Shown here: piece by piece, positions 45,830 to 56,466 of the stretch
Numbering within the stretch: position 1 is the stretch's first letter
Layout of the letters: each line of letters opens with the position of its first letter
Assembly (NCBI GenBank): GCA_946894095.1
Contig: OX335645.2
Location: 20,235,001-20,299,000, forward strand
Length of the DNA: 64,000 nt
Origin: Incurvaria masculella
Taxonomy: Eukaryota > Arthropoda > Insecta > Lepidoptera > Incurvariidae
Direction: 5' to 3'
Notes under the pieces: model-generated
Told to the model about the DNA's origin: nothing
Seen by the model: the letters and a program-made list of their open reading frames with translations, nothing else
The model's database searches: none
Position numbers and translations under genes: made by a program

Positions 45830-47600
45830 AATTAGTGCTTCTAACCCCTGTTTTCACCACCTCCAGTTACCTGAACTCCGATAAGTAACATTCGGTTACA
45901 TGGTGTAACGAAAGGTAACTTTGGGATTTTTGTAGCTGGAGATGGTGGAAACGGACTTAAGTTCATTCGTTTTCGTGTTAAAAACGTATGGGTCAGAACA
46001 GCCTTAAGGCGACTCATCATTAAACAGAACGACAAACAATGATGCGCGTAGCGCGACGGAGCCGTTGAAAGAGTTCTCTTCCAGTCTGCCCGTTGTTGAA
46101 TGCGCGTGCGCTTCAGATGAGCGGGCAGATAATACGGAGGCTTTGTGTCGCCTCAATCACTGCCTTACAATGTGGAACATCTTTTTCTTTCGTTTGTTTT
46201 TGTGGAAAATAATTGAGCACTCGTAGTGATGTTGTGCGCTGCATCGTCCTCGGTATGCGCTCGCCTGCGGACAACAAAGACAATCTTCCATCGAAAATGT
46301 AGAGCCCAGTACCTTTGCAAAGGCACAAGGGGAAATGGTGGGTCGGAATGTCGGTGGGTGGTTCTGCGGCTATTTAATTCATATTGACGACCCCTAGCAA
46401 CATCCTCCGACGAGTATACTTACGTCAAATATGACCACTGTCTCACGGATTTCTAAGCCGTCAGAACTCTTAACACAAATTATATTTCGGGTTAAAAACA
46501 TTTACCCGTTACAACTAGAAATTCGACTTGCTTCAAATTATTGAAGTCTAAAAACGGTTAAACTCTCATGTTGGCAAACTAAAGCGCTCTATCTTAATTT
46601 ACTCTCATTTGTTGGTGATACCAAGGGGTACCTACTCTCAACCACATCGTTACCCGCTAGACATAAATTCCAAGAGTTTTATTTTTTTATTCAATCCATA
46701 ATTTCCAAACCAACGAAGATACAGTAATCAAAACATTGGATAAAGTAAAGAGTGCAAGATTGAACCCAACATCCTAGATACTACAAATAAACTTTAATGA
46801 ACGAAAAGATATTAAATATATTTTTTTCAAAGTTCAATAAAAATGTACCGCAATATCCTTTTCTTGTTATATTTTTATTCAAGAAAAATATTTGAAATGA
46901 TGATTTTATGTATGATAGACGAATCTATCGGTTGTAAACCGTTTATAAAGTACTTACATTTGAAATGAGTGGAAGTCAAAAATAAATAATTGCTTCGTGA
47001 CAAAATTTTAGCCCGTCAATTAAAAATAAATTTTAAGGAACACCCAAAGGAAATACGCGCATTCATTTTCGAAAATCGTTATTAAAAACTTTACAAGTTT
47101 TCGCAACAGTTCTTTTTGATGACAAATATTGATCAAGGCTACTTTGCTGTAGCATACAATGAGAATTATGCAGGACGCAGGAAAACTGTAACATCCCAAA
47201 CTTACTGTTACACTATGCAACACTTACACCATACATCCCATCGCCTCAAGTCAATAGCCTCGCTTAGATCGCGCGATACTTTCGAATTATCCTCCGCAAT
47301 TAACAAGGAATGATTCCCCCTCAAGGATACAAATGGCCGCGTTAATCCCAAGCGGAATCCATCTTGTAAGCCCAAGTTCACAGTAGCAACGATAGCGACC
47401 GTCCGTAATGTGCCGATAGGAGACGTTAATTGAGGCGTCTTCGCGTGAAATGTTGGAGCAGTCATTCAACAGGGATGAACCGGACGTAAACGAACGTGGC
47501 ATTAGATCCCTTTAGCGTATACCTACTTTCCTTTGGCTGAGTGCAGCATCACGCGGCGTATGCATTTAAGAACTTTTCATTCGTATTCTTACAACTTTAG
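45830..47600. other. Intergenic, nothing recognised
   Basis: Mixed composition, short frames on both strands, no motif. A decayed hairpin-like stretch at 45855-45935 (ccacctccagttacctgaac against gtagctggagatggtgg) is the only structure noticed. Confidence 0.35.
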
Positions 47601-47623
47601 GGCCAACAATATATATTAATTTG

Positions 47624-47765
47624 AGTTTCAGCGATATCTACTTTTGAAGCATTGTAATCAGATTTTGGAAACAATCTGAAAAAGTATTGGTCGCGACATT
47701 CGTCGGAAGCAGGATTCGAACCTGCGACTTTTGGATTATATGTCCGTTGGTTAAAGCAGTAATGT
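47624..47765 (-). mobile_element. SINE-C with tRNA-like head
   Basis: On the minus strand: taaccaacggacatataatc, then gtcgcaggttcgaatcctgc (canonical box B with flanking pairing), then gaatgtcgcgaccaatactt, ctgattacaatgcttcaaaa and tagatatcgctgaaac. The 5' box A part is incomplete and no full cloverleaf forms, so I do not call a tRNA gene. Confidence 0.65.
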
Positions 47766-47769
47766 AATG

Positions 47770-48920
47770 TCATGTAATGTAAATAACGGTAATGTCGTAT
47801 CCGTTATATACATACAATTATCAACAATATATAATTTAAAATTTCAAATGAGATGTACCTTCTCAATTAAGAGAGTCGTTACCCTATCAATTCCCTATGT
47901 TTCCCAAAGTTTACATGCTCTGAATATTTTTCTATTATTTAACTTTATTTTGGATTCTAAAATATATTGTCAACATCTTTTCATTTCATTTAATTTAATT
48001 AATTTAAACTTTTTTGGAAGTCAAACTGCACTAAGTTACGTCAAAAACTGAATGATCCGCGGATCCTAGCAACTCAACAATTGTTGAACAGTTTAAGGCA
48101 AAGAACAAGAACAAAAAAGAAAAAGCCACCCTCAGTGCAAACGGAGTAGAAATATTACTTAATTAACTAACAACACACAATAATATGATAGTGTTACAAG
48201 AAGTATTCTCTGGTGTAAAAACCGTCTACATTTTAATGAATGATGCTTTAATGAATAATGCTTTTTTTATATAACTTTTAGATTGGAAAATATTGGTTAA
48301 AAACATTGAAAAGGGGTTTTCTTTTTTAACTTAAATTTAAATTTTTTTTACAAAAAAATACAGATATTTACTTACAAACAAATTAAAACTTACGAACATA
48401 GAATAAAGCTTTCTCAAGTGATTAACAAATTCTTTAAATTCTGAAAGTTTTTAGGAGTGCGGAAATATTTCATTCATTGCTGGCACTCCCCGTGTGCTCT
48501 CAAAATTGTGCCTTGGCGAATGGACAAAGAATGCATTTCTTAAATGTTTTTAATCTTCTATTTTCGTTGCCTTCGCGACAGCCATTTATTGAACATTAAA
48601 TAGTACTGTGACCGACCACAAGTGAAGTTCTAAAATAAACTCTGTAATGTCGAACAATATCAATAGTAGCCAATTGACTCCCTCTGCCAAAATAGATGTC
48701 ACACGGCGATAAGAAAGCGATAACATCGCGACAGAAAGACGACACACTGAGCGGTGCAGGCGTGGCGACCGCAACCCTGAGAACGGCTCTCATTAACTTT
48801 ATATATTTTGTTGCTATTAATGTTATTGAAATATAGCTTAATTCAGAAGCGATAGAAATCGTTGATCGCTTATGGTGAAGTTCCCGCGCATTTTTTTAAA
48901 CCGATAATATGATTTTTTTC
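47770..48920. other. Intergenic, very AT-rich
   Basis: The frame at 47767-48051 is rich in Leu, Phe and Asn as expected from AT-rich DNA and has no motif. No repeat recognised. Confidence 0.35.
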
Positions 48921-48924
48921 ATGT

Positions 48925-49195
48925 GACACGGATGGCTAATACTTACTGTCATTATACTAGCCCAACAAATCTTAAAGGAACTAGATGCCATGTCAGGACC
49001 TTACTTTTATTGCACAGATTCATTGAACTGGAATAAACGGACCAGCCGCTTTGACCACTGTTCACTCAATGCGAAAGTACCAACCTGGGCGGGATAAACC
49101 CTACCACATAGTATGTAAGGAAGGGGACCCACAGTTTAAAATGAAATTCGAACGACGAACGATGAATACCTAAGTCGGCTCTTACTACATGCACG
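48925..49195 (-). mobile_element. SINE-B, head lost
   Basis: ctgtcattatactagcccaa, ggaactagatgccatgtcag, gaccttacttttattgcaca, cattgaactggaataaacgg, caacctgggcgggataaacc and aaaatgaaattcgaacgacg are in family order in reverse. Confidence 0.7.
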
Positions 49196-49819
49196 GGAAT
49201 AAATGCAGTGAACCAAATTGAATTATTTTTACGTACCGGAACCTACGAAGCACAATTTATTCTGCAATATATCTAGCAGTATATATACTGTTCCAAGCGA
49301 TAGCGAAAAATGTCCCTGTTTTCTGTAGCCATTCTGCACAGTTGGAACGTTCTTCAGTTCGAGAATGCATTGGGATTGGCTAATACCATACCACTATATT
49401 GTTATATGTAAAGCATAGCATACGGCTTACGCCAGGCCCTTACCAAAGATGCGCCCGACGACGCCCATGGGCTTACGAACTTACTCGGGAGCTGCGAAAA
49501 CCGTGCCTACTCTCCAGGCTTCTTCAAGCCATGTTTGACGGCACTCCACAGATCAGTTATTATTGAAACCCCACATCTCCACGGGCCTCAATTTTACAGG
49601 AGGGCAAAAAAACTGCGCCCTGGAAAAAAAATGTATGGAGATCTTGTTTCTGTGTTCAGGGCGTATGCAGTACAAGTTAAAATGAATAGAAAACCAAAGT
49701 TTTAGATTTGAAAATCTTTTAGTATTTTAGTAATAAGGCTCAAAAATACTTGAACATATGGTATTTCAAAAATTTCTCAATTTTTTTAATAAAAAAAATT
49801 ATATAAATTTATATATTCA

Positions 49820-50330
49820 TTATAAAACAGGACAAAAACATTTAATAATCGCCTTCATTGCCGTCGCAAGTAGACCAGTTATAAACGTCGTTATAAAAAT
49901 CTTGTACATCTTGGTCACCTGGCAAATATTTTTGAATTTTTTTTTAAATCTTCCATTTTCTTTATGTGTATGCGCACTTTACCTGCTGGGTATGCTTTTA
50001 AATCCGGCATGGGTGGTATGGCATCATTTTTGGATAGTTTGAATGTGCTTACAACGTCGTTGTTGATAAAGGGGCGCGTTTTAACAGCTCCGACGAAGTC
50101 TTGGGAATACAGAAACTCTTTAAAATCTGTAACATTGAACGGTTGTTTTCTAGTCCTGTCTATAGCTCTTCCTTCGGTTTCTTCAGAAATTACCCTTCTT
50201 CGATAGTAAGTTCAAAGTTATTTTTTACAGAGCAGTTGACTATTATTTCAACACATTGTTTTGGTAGATACACTCGGTCAACTCTTTTAAAAGCTCTCTT
50301 AGCAACCCCAAAATTTCGGTCTCTTCCTTT
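49820..50330 (-). pseudogene. Decayed unidentified protein, likely a mobile-element gene
   Basis: Minus-strand pieces read RVDRVYLPKQCVEIIVNCSV and NNFELTIEEG, a stop, then ISEETEGRAIDRTRKQPFNV, TDFKEFLYSQDFVGAVKTRP, FINNDVVSTFKLSKNDAIPP, MPDLKAYPAGKVRIHIKKME, and after another shift YLPGDQDVQDFYNDVYNWST followed by CDGNEGDY and TAA. The composition is clearly protein-like and needs two frame changes. I cannot name the family. The C-terminal acidic end and broken state suggest a transposon-associated protein, which is inference. Confidence 0.5.
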
Positions 50331-50449
50331 TTTCAGCACTTTTCAACATCAGGGAAACGTAAGAAACTTTCACAACAGAAAAGTGAAAGAAATGACAGAT
50401 ATTGCATCACCAAATTGCCATGTCTAACCAGGTGAGAAATTATTGAATT

Positions 50450-50640
50450 CCCACATGTACTGCACTTGTGGGGTATCAAAAATTTCTCAAGACAGAGACC
50501 TGTCAGAAAAGTATAGAAAGGAGTGGACTTGTGGTGTTTCAAATATACATATCTGTGCGTCTGTAGATTATCTGTCTAACGCCATTAAAACCTTAATTTG
50601 TAAAAAAAGTGGAGTTGTGGGGTTTCAAAAATACCTGATT
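50450..50640 (+). repeat. Diverged direct repeats (..TTGTGG.GTTTCAAA..)
   Basis: cacttgtggggtatcaaaa, ggacttgtggtgtttcaaat and ggagttgtggggtttcaaaa occur at about 50453, 50524 and 50612. A complement of the motif (tgaaaccccacatctccac) is at about 49564. Spacing is about 70-90 nt. The function is unknown. Confidence 0.5.
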
Positions 50641-51018
50641 CAGTTGTGGAATCAACCGAGTTGTGATAATATTATCCCTGCAGTTCCCCAAAGAGAAATT
50701 AGCTAGGTACGCTTTCCTAAGTACCTAAGCAATTGAAACGTTCATAGTAGAATTGTCGGGATGGATGTTGGCCGGTACCCTCCACTCGCAAACGGTGGCG
50801 CAGACTTAAAACTTTATCGGATTCGGTTCCTGCGCAGTCGCTGGCGCTTGGAAGGGGTAGTACAGCATCTGTGTCGAGCATTCTACGCCCCCTTAAGGTA
50901 CGTTCAGATAAAAGATAATCACATACATTTTTTTAGCCTTAGGTTATATCAAATAAAAAAAATTAAGTCACAATATAATTATTTTAAAAACGTACCTAAC
51001 TCAATTTATTCGGGGAAC

Positions 51019-51235
51019 GTACTGCAGGCCTACTCTATAAATTCCATGCTTCGGAATCAGAAATGTTTTCGGTCTAGAAAAAAGCTTATATAGAGGTTTT
51101 ACAAGCCTATTACCTTGCTCCGGAATCTTTTGTGGAGAAGATCGTTTTGACAACGGCTGTAAAAGCAGTTTTCTCGACCGAAAACATTTCTGATTCCTAA
51201 GCATCGAAGTTATAGGATAGGCCTGCTGAATGCGC
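51019..51235. mobile_element. MITE-B copy 2, ~217 bp with ~60-nt inverted arms
   Basis: Left: actgcaggcctactctata, cttcggaatcagaaatgttt, tcggtctagaaaa. Right: ttctcgaccgaaaacatttc, tgattcctaagcatcgaagt, tataggataggcctgctgaa. No coding capacity. Confidence 0.75.
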
Positions 51236-51239
51236 GTCC

Positions 51240-52795
51240 GGGTAAGCATCGCTTATGTAAGATACCGAGTTAAAACCGCAACATAAACAGGAAACGAGTG
51301 TACTCTGAGCAGCCCACTCATCCTGTCAAATATTGAAGAATGTCGAGTATCGAAACCCTCAACGCGCCCTCTATTGTCGGCGATGTGGCACCACACGCAT
51401 CCACTCCGCGCCCTCGCCCTCGCCTTGTGGGAAACCAGAAGACAAAGGGGTGGCCCTGATTTTATCTATTGTTAATAGCTTCAGTGTCAGGTTATGAAGG
51501 GAAGGTTGGGTAACGTACCCTCGGCGAACTTTGTTTATCTGAAGCCTGGATGGATCTTCAAAGAGCTGTGGAAACTTAGCTGGTTGTGATAAGCTGCACA
51601 GGGCAGAACGTTTCATTCTTGCATTTTTTTCTCTCATTTCGTGACACATATTTTCGGATTCATGTTATTTTTAGAATTGATGTCAAAAATCAATTTCTTT
51701 TTCTCATATGATTTTTTTTATTGGAAATCCATTGCAGCCAAGTATTACGTCGTTGATAAATGAATATTTTTTGAGATAATTAACAAAATATTGACACAGA
51801 AGGTTTCTGTATGTGGCTCTCTAACAGTAATCGAGAAAGTCAACCACGTTGGGACATAAATTATCTTGAACTTATAAAAGTTACCTTACTAATTCACTAT
51901 TTAAAAACGTAAAAAATGTAAAAACGTTTCCGTTCAATTAAAAAAACATACGTGTTGAATAGTTCTTGACTTGTAGCTTGCTGTAAATATGTATTTTAGC
52001 GTCGTCCTGCGCTCAAGTATAAGTAAGGCTTGTGCTCGAGTTAAATAAACTGCATTGCCTGGTAATAAAGCACAAAATCGTTTGTTCTCATTTCGTATAA
52101 TAGAGCAGAGGGTAATAGCATTGTGTTAATATCACAATATGCTGCTGTCAGTTAATTGGAATAGATTATGGGAACAAGGGAAGGAAGAAGAGTCCTCGGG
52201 GACCAGTCGGGAGTGCGTGGAGACACGGAGGGGGGTGACGTCAGCTTTTTTTGCTTTTTTATCGAATCATCAAACAACAATAGCAGAATAAAACGAGTGT
52301 CGTAATATTTAGACGACGTCGTGTATTGTGGCATATGACAGTGGATTGAGGCAAACAGAAAACTGCACTGGTCCAAGTGGCTGCTGGTAAAAGGGTGTGC
52401 GATGTTTGTTGATAACTTTTGTTTGTAACTCTTTCAAGTAAACAAATCCTGTGAGTTTCGTTTTATAATAGTTCACATAGCATAATAATACGTGATTCAG
52501 TTCATTTGTCCTAAATTTAATTTCATTTCATAGCATTTTATCTACTTCTCCTATTTTATGTATTATCAACAAGCTTGAAGGCTCTAAAGTGCGCTAATTC
52601 ACTACTGTTCTGTTACGAAAATCATAATCACGTGACAATATTGATATTACTCCGAATAACATAAGTCATTCAGTTTATACAGTGCCTAAAAGATTAGCCA
52701 TGCTAGAATTGTGGCTAAGTATTAGTAAAATCTAAATAAGCGCTATTGATATGAATTGCCTTCTAAAGCACCAGTTAATAGTTTATAATAAAAGG
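51240..52795. other. Intergenic, nothing recognised
   Basis: AT-rich with a GC patch at about 51355-51430. No conserved coding region seen. Confidence 0.35.
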
Positions 52796-52803
52796 CATCT
52801 TAA

Positions 52804-53345
52804 TGTGGCCCATCCCGCTCATCTCCCCATACAAAAGGGGAAAGAAGATCACGCCCATATTTCTTGTCAGAGATCCAAAATTATGCTCAAAATAGCTTTA
52901 TTTGATCGAACTAGATGTCTGATGACCATTGGCATTGTAAAATTGTGTGTGGTTTCTAAGTTATAAGGTCCGAAAGTTCGAATTTTTCGCGCGTTTTATA
53001 CAATAACTTTGGAGGTGGATTACGCAATGATAAAGTAAGAACATCCTAAAAAGATTAGTCATCAGACATAGCTTATTTAATCAAGATTTATAATCTATTT
53101 GGTTTCTGTAAGATTTTTGACTACAGCGGTCGTGGTTTACTTTTAGCTATAAGTCGTTTTGAAATTAAAATTTTCGTAAATCTTACCAAATCATACGCTA
53201 TGCGCATTGTCTTTTTTGTGGACATGTTGCATCTCCCTCATCACGGAGCCTGTCTTATTCTTTGAAACAGAGAAGGTCCCAGAGCGCAACAGCACGGTTT
53301 TGTACCGTGCCCGCGAATGAGTTAGGCCCGCCGGGTTGGGCCACC
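52804..53345 (+). mobile_element. MITE-P copy 2 (542 bp)
   Basis: Same length and near-identical sequence to copies 1 and 3. Both flanks are TTAA (52800-52803 and 53346-53349). TTAA duplication is the signature of piggyBac-type transposition. Confidence 0.88.
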
Positions 53346-53678
53346 TTAATATAGTTCTAAAGAAACCGTTATTTTAGATTATTTATCAGTTCAATAAAGT
53401 TACTGATATCATGTTTTTCTGAATGAACAGAAAAGGTTTTTAAATACAAGAAATCGGTGATGCAACACAAAACGAGTGCGTCGTCAATTCGACGAGTTCT
53501 CCCAAAGTTACAACTCTATCTTCTCGGCCGACATGTGTGGCGGTGAAGGCCCAGTTCAGCTCACAATTGACCCTGAACTCGTCTCGGCACGACTCACATC
53601 TCGACACAAATTAAGGCGGTGACAGACAGTCTGTCGTCTACGCCACTACCAGCAACGCGCATTTCGTTCGTTCGCGTT

Positions 53679-53734
53679 TATATAGAGTCCGGATCGTTAG
53701 AAACGTCAGTTCAGAAAAGGGACAAAGCGTAAGT
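53679..53734 (+). promoter_or_regulatory. Candidate TATA/Inr core promoter with nearby donor
   Basis: TATATAG at 53679-53685, then an arthropod initiator TCAGTT with its A at 53708, which puts the TATA box at about -29, the textbook distance. A consensus splice donor, GTAAGTAA, follows at 53729. The first exon would be only 21 nt and non-coding, which is odd, so the donor may be chance. No downstream coding exon was identified. Confidence 0.35.
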
Positions 53735-55890
53735 AATGTGATTTGTAGATAGAGTGAGCTTCATCTATGAGTTGTAGTAACGTACAGTGAGCAGGGGTCA
53801 AGCAAAGAGGCGGTCGTTTCATCAATTATGTCTCAACAAGTGACCAGTTGGGCGTAGATGTATCTAGGGAATGTGATTTTTACACCAACTTTAAGGACGT
53901 TACATATTCACACCACCACCATAATGGTTTTATGATAACTTTTTCCGTTTTTTTAGACCAACATCAATTCCGCCAAAGATTGAATCCTCACGATGCATGG
54001 AATATAACATGTTAATATTATTTTTATTATTCTGTGAACATAATTTTATTTTCATTTGGACCATGCCACAAAATTCTTTTTTTATTCCACAAATTAGTCC
54101 GTGAACACATTTACGGCATTACATCTCTTATTTGCCAAAAAATCCGCAAAAAACCGGTGCTTCTGCTACAGTTCTCGAAATGATTGTGTCAAAGTAAAAA
54201 TATCTCTTTCACAAAACTTTACAAAAAAAAACTCAATGTGTTTGAATTATTTTTACGACCAAAGAAGAGCAGCGAGGGGTGAGAATAGCTTGCGTTTGGG
54301 TGGGACGTGACGCGCGGGGCGCGTGCGCCGAACTCTGCCCTAAAGGGTGACCACAGCAAGCGTACAGTGATGAGACTAACTTGCCGGATAGCACTGGGCC
54401 TCAATTTAATGGGTCGCCTTCTTGAAGTTCGAAAAGCACAACATCCAAAATCAGGAACCTCCAAAATTATGTATTGTTCGTGTGAATTAAAGACAGCACA
54501 AAATCTAACCTATCCTTATTGAAAGTTTTCGTATTAATAAGAGATTCGGATACTATGGATTTTGAATCTTGTGCGTTTTGGACTTTATGATGCGTCCCCT
54601 AATTAAATATATATATTTATTGCTGAAATGGACATGCATATTTTTGCCAATGCGTTGATAACCATTCCGAGCAGGATTAAAGTAGTCTAGACCTTGATAG
54701 GTCTCCAGAACTTTGCGAATTTTGTGCGAACAAGAGACAGGCATTTAAATTTTATTTAGCGCAAAGAGGGCAACCTTCATTGCATTTCCGACTTTCATGG
54801 TACAACTCTGCATATTGACGACAACGTTGGTTTTCTCTTTGGCGACCTAACGTCAATCAGCCTTGCCCAATGCATATATACTAGTTTTTTTCACAGCGGC
54901 GACAGCGGAACCATGTCGGGGATGAGGGGGGCAAACTTCTTTGGGCTGCACGCGGCTTGATTTTGAACCGCCTCGTTTGATTTTAGGGGGATATTTGGCC
55001 CCCCTGCCCCCACTTCCGCGTGTTCTACAGCTGTCTTTATTTATTTGATGGACCTATCTTCATTGTCTACATGAGTAAAAAGTATTTTTTGTTTAGTCCA
55101 ATACGTTAGACAAAACTTGCTTGAAAAAATATCGTTCTGTTTGCCGAATGCCAATTATCCGCAGCTGCCTAATGTCAACCTCGCGTTCTCCAATGTTAGC
55201 GGCTACAAACTTAAGAAAGGAAATTATAAATTGAAATCGTCCCCATAAACTATGGTCACCCTACAAACGTAGTATGCATGCTGCGCGCGCGCCGCACACC
55301 TTGTGCCCGGAGCACCTTGTCTGTCTGTATGTCTGTCACGCGCGCACAATACACCAATCTCGCGAGTCACTCGCTCTGTTGTTGCGTAAAGGCGTTAATG
55401 CGGGGGTCAACCACCCTAACCGATGTTTACTGAATAATGCGATTTCTCATTCAACTTTCTCATCTAAAACCATTCGAAAAACCATCAATACGTATTGATT
55501 AACCGAATGAAATTAAAGTTATATTTGTACGCTACCGATATTAATTATTTTTCACTAGCCCCTTGTGTTGTTGTGTTGGGTATCACGGTATATAAAATGT
55601 TTATTTGGGAAATGTCGAGGTGACCATAAAACTTATTTTAGTTTGTCTCGTACTATAATACCGTTTTGAGAACCTGCATAGTGGACATTGACTGATCCTT
55701 AAAAAATACAGCTTTCTATCGGTAACATTTTTATATTTTATTACGGTAACCTATATGGTATCTAGTCTCGGAGAATATGGTTTTCGATACCTATTGTGTG
55801 CTCTTCCCTTATATCTTCTAGTTTCGAATGGTCATTTCACCATGAATTTGGGTTATTTCATGGATCGGAATCGATGTAAAATGTAGATTT
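53735..55890. other. Intergenic, no gene recognised
   Basis: Includes a moderately GC-rich patch at about 54300-54370 and a CpG patch at 55280-55350. Short frames only. A poly-purine/pyrimidine mix at about 54905-55020 is not assignable. Confidence 0.35.
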
Positions 55891-56466
55891 AACTGAAGTA
55901 ATAGGTGGTTGACCTGCCTGTGTCGGTATGGCATCTATTGTATTTTTGTTTCATTTATTTTTTATTTTTTATTTATTTATTTCAGGAAAAACAAACAGAG
56001 TAACATAGAAAACTTAATATAAGTGTTAATATATTGCTTAGAAAATATGTTAGTCCAGCTTCGTATTTCACAAGTTTTGCAAAAGTAGTAGGACGAAGCA
56101 GTATATGTATCTTGTAGAAACAAAATAAGAAAAACTTACAGCTATTGATTAACTTTTATATTAAAGATGTTATATGCTAGTAAGCAAACCACAGTCGATA
56201 AACCACAGTCGATATCGTCGTTGCAATGCCTAAGTGAATCATCCCGATCGAATAAATTGCAATCTGAAAAATGTAATGTGATGTAATACAATATAGTAAA
56301 ATATAGTATAATACAGTATGGTATGGGAACATAGGACCAAAGAAAAGTAAATAAGTAAATAACATTGACAGAACTAGATTATTTTAAGGTATGAGTATAT
56401 TAATAGTAACTAAAGTATATTCATACATAAATATATTACAAAATATATGTATTTGGCCATTTGTTT

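Noticed and set aside
47690..47765. Possible tRNA gene (box B GGTTCGAATCC on the minus strand)
   Set aside because: The 5' half, with box A and the acceptor stem, cannot be folded, and the sequence continues into a repeated SINE body.
56177..56365. Short Tyr/Leu-rich minus-strand frame
   Set aside because: It lies in the AT-rich 3' UTR of the LINE and reflects tata-type repeats.
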